From: Membranipora membranacea
Taxonomy: Eukaryota; Bryozoa; Gymnolaemata; Cheilostomatida; Membraniporidae
Direction of reading: 5' to 3'
Assembly: GCA_914767715.1 (NCBI GenBank)
Contig: OU612068.1
Location: forward strand, 30,878,001 to 30,942,000
Length of the DNA: 64,000 bases
A model generated the notes under the pieces. That model was not told the origin of the DNA. It ran no database searches and was given only the letters and a program-made list of their open reading frames with translations. The stretch's first letter is position 1; each line of letters opens with the position of its first letter. The position numbers and the translations under genes were made by a program. Below are positions 23,079-41,094 of this stretch, piece after piece.

Positions 23079-26000
23079 CTAATGGTGTCCGCCTACTGCA
23101 GATGTGAATAATGTTTCTAGCTGATGTTCGAAAATTGCTATACACAACATTATTGAGGTTCCTGTGAGCAGCCCAGCATTCTGTAAACATAGCTGCTTCC
23201 ATGGCTTCTGTTTATCTACCTTCGAGATCTCAGGCAGCTAAAACAAGAAGCTTGGTTGAAACATTCTCACACATGATTACCTTATAAATATAGACAAATC
23301 ATTAAAATTGAGGAGGCCCATATGCATAAATAATCACACGTTTTTTATGTATGGGATATCTAGTACCACAATGATCTAGCCTATGCAGGCTGGCTGGGCA
23401 GGCAGGCTGCCACCCACCCCCGACAGCCTGCTAAGGCTAACAATGATCACTGATGATAAATACGCCTAGGCTCATGCACAACACCGGTAAAGTAATATGT
23501 AATAGTCTCACCATGTCAACCAGTCCTATGTACAGAAAAATTCCTCCCGCAAAAGCAAAGAGCCACCCCGATGCATCCCCAGTGCCTGACGAGCCGATAG
23601 CTATCCCTACAATAGTGCCGAGTATCTGTAGGGCGGCTGAGAAAAGGTTACACAGGAATGCCTGCTTTATACTCATACCTGTCTTCAGCAGCAAAGCGAA
23701 ATCTCCTATAATAAATCGAAGGTAAACAAGTTTTAACAGTAGAGAAAGTATCAAGGTGTGTCTAAAAAGAAAGCCCAAGTTTCACTATTACAAAGTGGCA
23801 AGATCTTGGTCCAACCTATAAAATGAGCCAAATGTTACAGAGAATTCACAATTCATGCTTATAACATAACACCGAGTACTTATGTGATAGTCCTCACCTA
23901 GCTCATGGGGCAACTCATGGCATAAGACTGCAACGGCCGTGCTTAATCCTCCAGTTATTGAAGTGGCGAATGCAGCCCCTGATAATATAAAGCACATTAT
24001 ATCAAACATGTCAAGGATTATTTTTTCACTGCAAATCAATATAATATAAATAGCTCTCCACATGACGCTTGGTTCACTCAGCAACCCAGTAGATTATTAA
24101 CTGGCGGCGAACCTTTGCCTGTGCTGGGCCTTATATTCAACAGTTTAGTTCACTCAACATGTAAAGAGTCTATAACAAGGGCCTTCAAGTAATGGAATAG
24201 CGTACCAATGGCCAATCCATCTGTAAAGTTGTGAAGACCATCTCCCATTATAACCATATAAGCTACTGATGAGCAGGAGTTCGGAATCTCAAGACCATGA
24301 CTGTGGCCATGTTCGCCTGGTCCATCATCATCATCATCATCATGTTTCTCTTCTTTTTTTTCCTGTCCATGACTGTGTCCGTGGTTATTGTGACTGTGTC
24401 CTCCAGCACTATGACTATGTCCCGCAGGTTTCTGTTTCTCATCCATTGGACCAAGTCCTTCAACAATAATTTTCTCCTCCTCGGCATGATCCTGTCCATT
24501 CTGTTCATTTTCACCTTTTGGGCCGCCTTCATTCTCATGTGGGATGTTGTTGTTAATGTTCTCATTGATCACGTTCATATTGGGGATGTTCTCATTGACT
24601 GCAGTCATGTTCTCATTGACTGCAGTCATGTTCTCATTGACTGCAATCATGTTCTCATCGAACGGTGGTTTCGGTCTCTTTCTTCTCTTTCTCCTGACTG
24701 AAGTAGTTATGGTGTTTGTTCTTGCCAACGGACTGACAGCCTTTACTGTAGCTTCAGCAGCTTTTAACTTTCTCGTCACATCACACCAGCTGTGAGTGCA
24801 TGTGGTATCACATGGTTTCTTGTTGAGCGATATCATCTCCTTTGAGTTAGCGCATGGGAGACCGTTGATTTCACGATACTTTTTATGCGCATCTTCACCC
24901 AATGCTTTCATCTCTGAAAAAAAGACACAGACATAATAGGAGCAAGCTGAGCACATATTATATCTGAACAGACACAGACATAGTAGGAGCAAGCTGAGCA
25001 CATATCATATCTGAACATAATAAGGAGGCTAAGAAGATTGAGGAACCTTGGCCAATGAGCGGGTCGATTAGACTCACCATCACTGCTGTGTCCAACAATG
25101 ATAGGGACAGGAGCACACGATCCACAAGAGCCAGCATCAGACAGGTCTTGTACTTCATCCACATTCTGAAATATATAGATTTGCACCTTGTTACTGAGAT
25201 AGGAATGCGCTCTAACTTTTAGCATTGAGAAGTGGTAACGAGGGCTGAGCAGCTCAGCAGAAATTTGGATCGGCGTATTTAGAAAAGTTGACCTGATTTT
25301 GACAGATAATTACTCTGGGCTTGCAATGAGTGGTTTGAACCTGGCCGCCAAACACAAACTGGCTTTTTGTCATAGCATAATCAAGAAATGTACGCAGATA
25401 TTTGATCAGGTAATCGCATTCACATATTCCTCAAATGCTAAATCCCTGCCTCTAGGTTTTGGCACAAGTCATGAATTAGTATGTTCATTGACGCCTCCTC
25501 CAAACCTGCCTGGCCTATAAATAGCACTAAGCACAAAGCACAAAGCACTAACATACACCAGAGAACAGTATATACACAACCAAAAGACCTACCCTAGCTT
25601 TACATCCTAATACTGATTTTTTTGTAAAGTCAAGACAGGTATATGTAGCCAATGTGTTGGCTCTGATTGGTGGGTGGGGACAACCCATCAGAGCCAACAC
25701 ATTATCTAGGTATATGAGGTTTCTATAGTAAAGCTTCAGATTGCCTGTAGAGAAATGCTGTACCTGATTCTTTTTGTTTTTCTTCATGGTCAATATTCCT
25801 AACAGTCTCTCAAAATTGAAGAAGAGAAAAATACCAGAGAGACTTGTGAGTCCTCGTAGAGCGTGGATTTCGATCCCGCCTCCCTCTTCTTCCTCTTCTT
25901 CCTCTCCACCATTGAGTGCCTGCAGGGTAAACATTATAATCTTTGTCAACGGCCTTACTGGAATAATTACATTGCTTTATGACAATTTTAATTTATCTTC

Positions 26001-28365
26001 TCATTCAAGGTCATCTACATAGAGGGTTTATAAAACAATATAGTATATAATATGTCTATAGTCATTCACAATAGTTTAATAGAATGTTCAGTAGAATGAT
26101 TGATAGAATGTTTAAAGCAAAAAAAACAACTACTACTCATATCAAAGCAGTTACATAGCAATGAACAAAAAAAAACTAGATTTACTCGCACGGAGGCATT
26201 ATTGAATGATGTAACCAATTTTAAAGTGTGAAAACACAGAGTATATTATCTCCCCTGTTACAGATTAACACTAAAATATCTTTGACTAGGCTACCTTTGA
26301 CCAATACTGTTTTGTTATAATTTCTGGTGAAAGTATAGCAGCTTTGAACTGTCCTAAGCAAGCCAGGGCCTAGACCCTGGGTTTCCACACTTAAAAATCG
26401 GTTACACCATTCATCAATAATGTCTCCGTGTGAGTAAATTTAGATATTTTGTTCATTGCTATTGTTTACTTTGATATGAATAGTGGTTGTTTTTTGCTTT
26501 CCTAAACACTTTAATAGAATATTCAAAAAACGTTCAACAGAATGTTTGATAGAATGTTTAATTTCTAAAATAGACGACAGCCCCATGGAAACACGCAGTT
26601 CTCCCCTCCCCCCTTTAGTTGAGGTACATTTAAGTAATACATTATTCTTACATGAGGTAGAAGGTGAAGAAGAGCATCCCCTACCAGAGTGCCGACTGCT
26701 AAGGCAACAAGAAATTGTATGAGAACTTCATATAGCGATCTCTTCATCAGCGGTATAATGGCTATAACAGCTAACCCCACTAGACTGATTATAATCACGC
26801 TACCAATACCACCGAGCCACGCTAAAATAACCCAGAACAACAGTCAAAAATCTACCACAAGCTCTACTCCCAGTGTAAATTTATCAAAACATTGATACGG
26901 CTCAAGCAATGGTCAGGATAAGAGAAGCAGCACAGGCACCTGGTCAATATTAAACACATTAAACGCATATTAAATGCATACATAATTATCCACCGACAAG
27001 TCAAGCCAGAGTGTGGCACAAAAAATAACAAACCATCAAAGTGTCCAATTTCAAGTTATGGACCAGTGATCTTTTCTTGCTGAAATGAATGAAATCTGCA
27101 GAAGTCTCCTTTCCAGATTGCTCGCTTTAGGAATTTTGAGCCAAGTGATTGAAGACCCTCCCCCCTCATCAGTTTAGTTTTCATGAAATATGATACTGAA
27201 ATTATAGAGAGAGAGAAGAAACTCAACATTTCAACCTGTGGTCAAAAACTTACCTCTTCCGCTTCCACCCTCTAAAACAAGAGGAACTCTTGATAGTTGT
27301 TGTATCACATTAACTGCAGAGTCTGTTTTTATCAAATATGGAACTTTGTCCTATCATGATGAGATTGAGTCATGCGACACTTTTTTTGGCCGCGTGACAT
27401 GGCTAGAGAAAATAAATCTGATCATAGTGTTCCAAGAATAATCAGGTGTATGTATTTCGATACTTTTGGTCACAAATCCATGCTGATTTTGCTCGACCAT
27501 CACAATATAACAGCCTAGATAACCTGTGCTGATTGCTGGCGAATCAATATCCTAATATTGTATTCTACTAGTTGAATAAAGATTGGTATTTTATGCGCTA
27601 ACTCACCTTGCTTCTCACTCTCCTCACTCTCCTCAGTGTGATTGCCCTCACCATGATGTTCCCCCTCATCATCAACTGTACTGTTTTGATCTGAAGCGCG
27701 TAGAGCTCTAAACTTTGCCCTATTCTCACATGGGTCCATAGCAAGTCGGTATAGTATGAGGGGACATAACTCGTTCATCTGTGTAACACTGAGCTTCTCA
27801 TCTGAGCTGTTGTAACCTCGTTGCGATAGCAGGGTCCTGCCAGGTACACACTGCAATATAAGAAAATGCAAGCAAAACAAAACGCAAAGTAAGGGGTGAG
27901 GGGAGAACTGGAAAATTCATCGCTGTACTTTTGACTGAACGTATAAATTAATGATGTATGCTGAATTCTTAACGATGTATAAACTTGATCCACTAAGGGA
28001 AGAAAACGCATGTGTAAGTTCGGAGGGTGCTGGAGTTGGATGCTTACTTTGTTTAATTGAAGATTGTCTGTTCCAGCACAGTGGCTAAGGTTTGCATTGG
28101 AAACCTTCCTAAGAGTTTTTGAGTGAATTTTGGAAATGCGGGAAGCTGTATTCTCCCTGATGTTGTCTATTAAGTCTACGATGTCCTTCACTCTGAATTC
28201 TGACAAGTTTTTCTCAGCCGTGAACTTGTCATGAATTGTTTGTAATATACATTGGTTTTCCTGAGCAGACACTGAATTTGACAAAATAATGGAACCGAAT
28301 ATTCCTACGAAGAGTATGAATGACTTCACAACATTCAGGGACTTGTTTGTTAGAATTGATCTCAT
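23079..28365 (-). CDS. LIV-1 subfamily ZIP zinc transporter (SLC39A6/10/12-like)
   Basis: Nine exons with matching phases give about 705 residues: 28048-28365, 27607-27850, 26652-26821, 25764-25919, 25078-25165, 24206-24913, 23898-23978, 23512-23705 and 23079-23237. A signal peptide opens it ([19 protein letters not shown]). A long extracellular part with Cys and acidic/His-rich sequence ([10 protein letters not shown]) follows. The first membrane helices start at [13 protein letters not shown]. The cytosolic loop is His-rich ([19 protein letters not shown]) with a run of Asp. The metal site is [10 protein letters not shown] in TM4 and [11 protein letters not shown] in TM5; HELPHELGD is the LIV-1 signature. 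The final exon ends in [20 protein letters not shown], the last helix. It imports Zn2+ into the cytosol across the plasma or an organelle membrane. Which of ZIP6, ZIP10 or ZIP12 it is closest to cannot be told by eye. Confidence 0.93.
24585..24665 (-). repeat. Coding tandem repeat in the ZIP cytosolic loop
   Basis: About four units of roughly 24 bp encode (D/N)ENM(I/T)AVN, followed by looser NEN-type units. The unit keeps the reading frame. It is near-identical at DNA level, so expansion is recent and copy number may vary between individuals. Confidence 0.85.
24912..25015. repeat. Tandem duplication of about 49 bp at a ZIP splice acceptor
   Basis: GACACAGACATAATAGGAGC to ATATTATATCTGAACA is repeated directly as GACACAGACATAGTAGGAGC to ATATCATATCTGAACA, immediately upstream (in transcript sense) of the acceptor of exon 24206-24913. 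Confidence 0.75.
25650..25703. repeat. Hairpin in ZIP intron
   Basis: AATGTGTTGGCTCTGAT at about 25651 pairs exactly with ATCAGAGCCAACACATT at about 25687-25703, around a G-rich loop of 19 bases (TGGTGGGTGGGGACAACCC). Confidence 0.85.
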
Positions 28366-30234
28366 ATCAAGTCTATCTCTGTCGGATTACGAGCCCTATA
28401 AAGTATAGAAAGAGCCGTCAAATCACAATGATCATTACCGGTAATCAGTCATTGAAGTGTTTTGCCAGAAAAACATGGGTCACAGATTGTGAATTCCTAT
28501 AGATTATTGAACCAGCTTTCTCAATTGAGCATCTAAGTTTATAAGTTTACTCTCACAATGATGCAAACAAGCTGAAGTAGGCTACTGACCTGATAAAAAC
28601 TCCACTGAACATAAACCATCAGGAAGGAGACTGACAGAGACCTCGTCAATGAAATAGATAATATAATCTGAAGCCGAAATGCAAGTAAAATAGGTCGAAG
28701 TTACATGTCTATAATTGAACCTAGCCTAAAACTAAACACAATTTTGTCCATCAATGATCACATGGTCCTGTGACAAGCAAATAGCAAGGTTCACTCAATG
28801 ATCTTATTGTCTAGCAAATGACCTTGCGAGTTTTTTAACAATGGGTCCAGATATGTCATGTAAAGGAAACAACTCATGGTTCAGGATTCCTGTCTTGGTG
28901 TTGCATTCGCTGGAAGTTAAAATTTTTATAATTTAAATGAAAAAATTACTTTTAATGATAATGTATGCATTCACACACATTTCTTGAATCAGGCCAATTT
29001 TTCAAATGATTCATTAAGTGGATCGATTTTCTTTATCCCATAATAGATAATATGAGTTGTCTCCTTAAAGGGCAACCAAGGTTTCAAACAACTTCTCATT
29101 GATGGCCATTGATTAATAGCAGATTTCACCTTCTGCATGGGGAAAAAGACAAAATATAATTCGGATGATTATTCAGCCAGAATTCTTGTGAAACATTTCT
29201 TCCATCAGGTACTCAAACTCAGCTAAAAGAGAATACCACATAGCAGTTTCCTGTTCCTGTTATTATTTAGCCTGTGCTCTATAATTATTACAGCAAAGTC
29301 TTGGAACCTCCCCTAAACTGAAGTGTTACCCTGCTTGTTAAAGGGCAACCAAGGTTTCGCAGCAATGCATTAATGCAATCTGCTATTAATCAATGGCCAT
29401 CAATGAGAAGTTGTTTGAAACCCTGGTTGCCCTTTAACACATATTGTACACAAATAAGCTCGGGACACACACCAAACAATATGAAAGCTTCTTGCAAATT
29501 TTGATTGAAAGTGCATTATTTAATAAATTTAGGATTTAATATTTTCTATTTTCTTGGTAATCAAATTATCATATCCATATTTATAATTTTCAGATTTAAT
29601 TTTGAGATTAAACAAAATGACCCCTGGTTACAGTTTTAGTGTTAGGCTTGACTTACTGAGATTTATACACATGATGCATATAAGCAATTTTTTTATTATA
29701 ATAAACAATTAACAACATAATTGATAACAAATTATACTACCATGAACATCCAATGTTAGTTCAGCTGATAATACATGACGTAATGAAAATAGGATTATGT
29801 TTGTTGATGATTGCATCATAAATGACATCTTGAGTGGAAAATCACAGAATAGGAAATGACTATTAAAACCTCTGACTGTTCAAGTGTGTCACCCGCAGAT
29901 AACAAGGAAAATTCCATGTATTAGCAAAGAGGTAGTCATAAGTTTAGAGAAGGGAATTTACAGTGAGGCAGAGCTTCACCAAACCAACTACACCTCTTAC
30001 ATTAACATGTAAGGCAGTAATCCTTATTTACAACCATTTAAACACCATAGAATAGAAGTAATAATTCTAATCTAAGCTTACTGATCTCTAATTAAAAAAT
30101 AATCACTGTAATATTTCATTGATATAATAGTCTGATGGCTAAGAGATTATAATGTCATCGTCAGCTAGTATTATACATTGTGTCATCTCTTACTGGTTAA
30201 TTTGAGGTAATTTTTCAGCAGTATAATCAGAGTT
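28366..30234. other. Intergenic region ZIP 5' / GSR 3', with MITEs
   Basis: No gene seen. It contains the ZIP promoter side, the MITE pair at 29064-29437 and AT-rich sequence up to the GSR stop codon at 30235-30237. Confidence 0.5.
29064..29437. mobile_element. TTAA-flanked MITE, reverse copy plus short derivative
   Basis: 29064 starts TTAA AGGGCAACCAAGG and follows the reverse complement of the 20579-20963 element to about 29334. Then a second terminus (TTAA AGGGCAACCAAGG, 29338) begins a roughly 100-bp mini-copy that ends CCTGGTTGCCCT TTAA at 29437. The mini-copy keeps both ends and loses the middle. Either it inserted into, or truncated, the larger one. Confidence 0.75.
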
Positions 30235-35863
<5,629 letters not shown>

Positions 35864-36143
35864 CGTTTCAGAAGAGGAAGATTATTAAGCTTTTGCCGGC
35901 CAATAGCATTAGGTCTAAGATATGTTGCATTGTTATCACATATTTAATTGGATATTGTGCAAAGATTTTAAAGTATAGCTTTAAGTCCTAAACTGAAATA
36001 TGCAACTATTGAAGAAATCTTGTCTGACTTCCACATCAAATCTAGTTTCTTTGCTGGGTAAAGGTCAAGAAGGAAATTGGAAAATTCTGAATACTGCTGG
36101 ATTGGGAAGTGACTCTTAGTTTTGCTCGACACTTTATCATAAA
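35864..36143. promoter_or_regulatory. Presumed bidirectional promoter between GSR and AGA
   Basis: The GSR start codon (minus strand, 35863) and the AGA start codon (plus strand, 36144) are only 280 bp apart and point away from each other. No TATA box or named factor site could be assigned. The inference rests on geometry alone. Confidence 0.5.
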
Positions 36144-39100
36144 ATGGCACTTCTCAAGGCAGTCACTTGGAATATTCTTTTCCCGATGATAATAACACAG
36201 TACTGTGGGAGGAGTTTAGAATGTTTTGGTTCACAATCGATAGTAATAAATACTTGGGACTTCACTAGTGCTACTGAAGCTGGTGAGTCAAGCAACAAAA
36301 TTAAAAATAAAAGGTCCTCAATGACTTGGTGGTTTTTTAGACTGTTTATCACTTGACACGTTTTTTAAACATTCAATCTCTGGCTCTCATCCAGGAGTAA
36401 CAGCCTGTTGTCATTTAACCAAGGAGTAAAAGAGTCTTTTACTCCTTGATCTAACACTAACAGACTGTTGATTGTTGTGTTGGAAGTGAATCACATGAGA
36501 CAAGGTTTGGCTCCATTGGCCCTGGGTTATCTGGACTCCACTAACTGATTTCAACTACTACATTCCATGACTACTGCTTGAAATTTCTAAGAAAAAGAAT
36601 GGCAAGACGATTGCAAATGTACTAATATATACTGCGAGTGTCCAAGTTTGTCCCTGTGAGTTTACCATCGATGAGGTGATCATGTGGCTTGAGCGATGTT
36701 GAAGAGTGGATGAAGCTCAGAGGTCAAAGTCCAGCCATTTATTCATCAAGCAAACTGTGTTGGTCATTGACCTCAAACCTACCACTACAATCTACTGCCT
36801 TTTCACCTCCTAGCAACAATGACATATCCCTGCATATTACTGATAGCAAATTAGTAATCATTAGCTTGACAAGCTTATCTATTGGATGGCTGACCCTCGT
36901 GTACTTGATTCTAATGTCCAGCAATCTTGGTTATCAAGTTTGGAAATTTGTGCTATGAAAGTTTTTGATCTGAATTTGCATCTCTTAATATTGCTTTAAG
37001 AGCTGGTCAGGTAGAGAAGTATGTCACAGTTCAGTGAAGAAGTCAGTGATTAACCAATGAACTCGGAGTTCATTGGATCAACCTTGCAACTTTACTTTAT
37101 ACTAATATACAAAACACGTTGTCCAAGTTTTATTTCTTTCAGGATGGTTGGCTATGAACAAACACAACTCTGCGTTAGATGGAATTGAAGTGGGCTGTAC
37201 CCAGTGTGAGATCGACCAGTGTAATGGGACTGTAGGTTACGGTGGTAGTCCTGATGAATCAGGAGAGACAACTCTTGATGCCATGATCATGGACGGGTAA
37301 GGTTTTTTATAATCCACCCAGAAATTTTGATGCAAAATGCTAAGAGTAAATCATCTTGATGTGTAATATATGCGTATTTTTTGGGCTGTTGTAGTCCCAC
37401 TCATGATGTGGGAGCCGTTGGAGATCTGAGAAGAGTGAAGCAAGCTATTGCAGTAGCCAGGGCTGTGATGAAATACACTAAGCATACCATGCTAGTAGGA
37501 GATGCTGCTACAGCGTGAGTCTTTTCCTGCTTGCCAATCACTTTCATTTTCCTTTGTTTTATATTTGGAAGATTTACTGTTGGTCACAGTTTAAGTTTAA
37601 TCTTATCATCCTTTTGTGCAGACATATATTTAGGTAACATTATTGAGAGGTCCTGTGTTTGATTACCGGCGGGAATCAAACACCGCGATTCCCAGCGGTG
37701 TTCAACTCCCGGTGGTGTCAGGAAGGGCATTCAACTTGAATTGCTTCTGTGCCACATTAGTATACAGTCCGTAGACCCTTACTGATACCGGAAACAAAAT
37801 ACCGAGCAATATAAAGGTTTCTCACACGGTATCACACGGTATCGAGACTATAAATGGACGTGATGAGTTTTTATTACAGATTTGCTTTAGAGATGGGTTT
37901 TCAGCAAACAAGTTTGACAACAAATACATCCAAGTCACTAGATAAGATCTGGAAGATGGGAAACTGCCAACCAAACTACAGACAGGTAGGCCATGATCAG
38001 AAGATTATATCAGACACTGGCTGGCGGCTGTTAATTTTATAAAAATTGAATAAAATAACTTGGGGCTTGAAGCAAACAATGACAGTCTAGTCTACTGTAT
38101 GCAGGTTAGTGTGTGTTATTGCTTGCAAATCTACTTGTGGCTTCACAATGCACTTGTGGTAGACCTCAAGTTTGCACAATCTGTAAATGTTTTGTACTTT
38201 TGCGGAAAATTTGATACACGATAAGTATAGTATATTATGCTACTTTTTATGCCATCCGTTATTGTCTTTTGTTACTAGAATGTAGTACCTAGTGCTGGGA
38301 AGTCTTGTGGACCTTACACACCCTCAAAATATGAACACTACAGTGCCAGATATAATGGGCAAATATCTGCAGATAATCATGATACAATCGGTATGATAGC
38401 TATCGACTCACAAGGTAGAATAGCTGGAGGAACCTCAACTAATGGAGCTACTCACAAGGTCCCTGGGTATGTAGAGCTGTATAAATGGTCTCATATTCTG
38501 ATAGATAGTGGTTCAAAATTGTGTTTGTCTGTGTATATTCTTTTTTTCACTATATTTTTCCTTTTCACATTGAATACTTATTGAAGATAACAGTTGTCAC
38601 TTTTATTAGTGATACAACTTTATCTAAGTTTGCACACCATTATATCTATGATGATTGATAGGCTGTTTACAGGCAGTTTTATCGCTTGGCTCTAACCCTT
38701 CCTGCTACTGGGCTTATTAGGTAAATTTGTTCATAAATTGATCACTCATATGATATAATTCCATTACAAACAATTTTGCAAAAAGATCAACTCATGTTCA
38801 TCTCATCAAGGAATGGTCAAAAAATCATTTTAGCAGTTTTTAATTGAACGACCCACAGCTTTTACATGATGGCTATGATACATGGTGTTGTGGCAATATT
38901 CATTTTGATGTTACGTGACCTTTGGATCCAATATGTTATGGGCTAAAAACAGAAATTCCCAAAAGTACATACATATACTACGGATTGGCTGGATTGCAAT
39001 GGTATGATCAGTATGTATTTGAAATAATCAAAATTGTTGTTTATGACTTGATATCGATATTTTTAGGCGTGTTGGAGACAGCCCTATAGCTGGCGCAGGT

Positions 39101-40258
39101 GCATATGTTGAGCAGGATGTAGGTGGCGCTGCTGCGACGGGAGATGGTGATGTTATGATGAGGTTCTTGCCGAGGTGAGAAAAACTCATACACAGGCAAA
39201 TCTATTCATATTGTATTCCTTCTAGATTTCATATCAACTTAATATGTTTGTCTATCTGCCTGTTGAAATAGACAAAATGTTATGTGGGTGTCCTGGTATA
39301 CTAACTGAATGTTGGTCAATAATGCTGGATTGGATCAGGGGTCATATCACACACCAAAGAGTGTGGAGATAGGGAAGAACGCGGGTCCTTCTGCACACAG
39401 GAATTGTAGATCCTTTGTTCAGTTCTCAATGCAGTCCTCTGAGTACTAGGCTTGGCAACCTGCCGTCGTGCCGTGAGCAGATTGGCTCAGTAAGTGAGGC
39501 CGCAACATATATTTGGTCTTCCTGATTTGAATAAATCTGGCATTATCATTGGCTGTTAAAAGTTGTGTGATGCATATGTATTGAAATAAATCTTAGAATG
39601 CAGTTGAAGTTAACGGACAGATATGCTAGACCGAATTAAAGGTTAATTCAAGTAATACCAAAGTTGGCTATGCTCTTCTTTTTATTTCTACCAGTTATCA
39701 TGCAGTTGCTCTGATGGGAGCTGGTATGTCACCCTCTAAGGCAGCACAAACTTCTCTGGCTAAGATAATAAAGATGTATCCAGACTTCAGTGGAGCTGTT
39801 ATAGCTGTCAATATGAATGCTTCTCATGGTAAGATTGTCACATGATTCATATCATAAACAAAATCAAATTTGGTGTTTTTGAATTATCCCAATGCTAGTC
39901 TAAGTGCCAGCAGTCATCATCAAACATTTGTGACTTTACATTATCAATTTGGATTATTTGATAATGTAATGTCACAGAATGGACTGTACCGTGTACACTT
40001 TGGTTATGTTCCATATTGTTCATGAATTGTTTTAAGGCAGTCTTGCAAAGCTAATGATATTCTCAGCAGAAAATTTCTCAGAAGCTGTATACATCACTAC
40101 ATGTATATTCTTGTGCTCTTGTATATACTAAATTTACTTGCCTTTTAGGAGCAGCGTGCCATGGCATCTCAGAATTTCCCTACTCATTCATGACTACAGG
40201 AGACAAACAAGCTCAACTAGTGACAATCAATTGTATCAACAGTATGGGTAATGAGTAG
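36144..40258 (+). CDS. AGA: Aspartylglucosaminidase (N4-(beta-N-acetylglucosaminyl)-L-asparaginase)
   Basis: Eight phase-consistent exons: 36144-36282, 37143-37296, 37395-37514, 37880-37985, 38279-38466, 39067-39174, 39695-39828 and 40149-40258; about 352 residues (human about 346). This lysosomal Ntn-hydrolase cleaves the GlcNAc-Asn bond of glycoprotein remnants. The precursor cuts itself before a Thr that becomes the nucleophile: here [12 protein letters not shown] in exon 5, the family GHDTIGMVV site. Other signature blocks are [61 protein letters not shown] and [12 protein letters not shown]. The hydrophobic N-terminus ([15 protein letters not shown]) serves as signal peptide. The C-terminus is short and ends at TAG 40256-40258. 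Confidence 0.95.
37054..37076. repeat. Short perfect hairpin in AGA intron 1
   Basis: CCAATGAACTC and GAGTTCATTGG are exact reverse complements around a single G. Confidence 0.8.
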
Positions 40259-41094
40259 ATGTTACAAACTTACAGTACAATAGATGTTAAGAACATCAAA
40301 TCTGCATCCTAAACAAATATCTCAGCGGCCTAACTGGCAAAATCTCAGTATGGAATACACCAGTTATTGCTATTTTTCATTTATCCAAATATACAATGAA
40401 ATATACACTTCAAGTGCCATGATTACATACATTTTCTTTGATTTTCATGTTGAAGAAAGTTCAACAAGGAAACTAAATTCGAGCTCTGGGGCATTTCTGC
40501 GTCAATTTATGGATTTGGCGTCTGCAATATTTATGTTTTGGAGATATGGTGGTAGAGAATTTTAGGATACATAACCTCTGTAGCTGAATACATTGCTTGA
40601 TGACCACCTTTGCAATAACACTACCTAGTTGTTTCTATTGGATTTTTCGTTGCACCAGATTGAAGCACCTTATTGCAGACCATTCAAGAGTTGATTAGAG
40701 CACATCCAAATCAAGGGCAAGGACCAGGATCACAAGGTGAGATAACGAGGGGAGTTCTAAGCTTTTCATGGTCAAAGGTCCCTTCAATATATTTGTAGAA
40801 ACGCTTTTTGGAAAGCCAGCAGTCTATTAATGCAGAGAGGTAGGAAGGCAAATAGGGTTGGATTTACTTCTTGCTTGAGTTTCTTAGGGAATCATTGTTG
40901 GCAATGAACATATAGCATAACATTTAAACATCAAAACATTGAAAATATTACAAACACAAAACACGATGACTCTGACCGTAGTATAAATTTTGTAAAATGA
41001 TAAGAGCTCATCATTTGCTCTTTGTATGATCAAATTATAAGAGTTGATATATATCCATAGTTCCTGTATTCGTTTTCAAAATACGTTTTTAGAT
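40259..41094. other. Convergent intergenic region AGA 3' / F-box gene 3'
   Basis: About 835 bp with no supported gene. It holds the 3' UTRs of the two convergent genes and AT-rich sequence. Confidence 0.5.

Noticed and set aside
22855-23202. 115-codon open frame on the minus strand, gene-like at first sight
   Set aside because: The last exon of the ZIP transporter (23079-23237) runs here in another frame and matches the family C-terminus; this frame is its shadow.
36689-36958. 89-codon plus-strand frame in AGA intron 1
   Set aside because: AGA exons 1 and 2 join in phase without it, and it has no recognisable motif.
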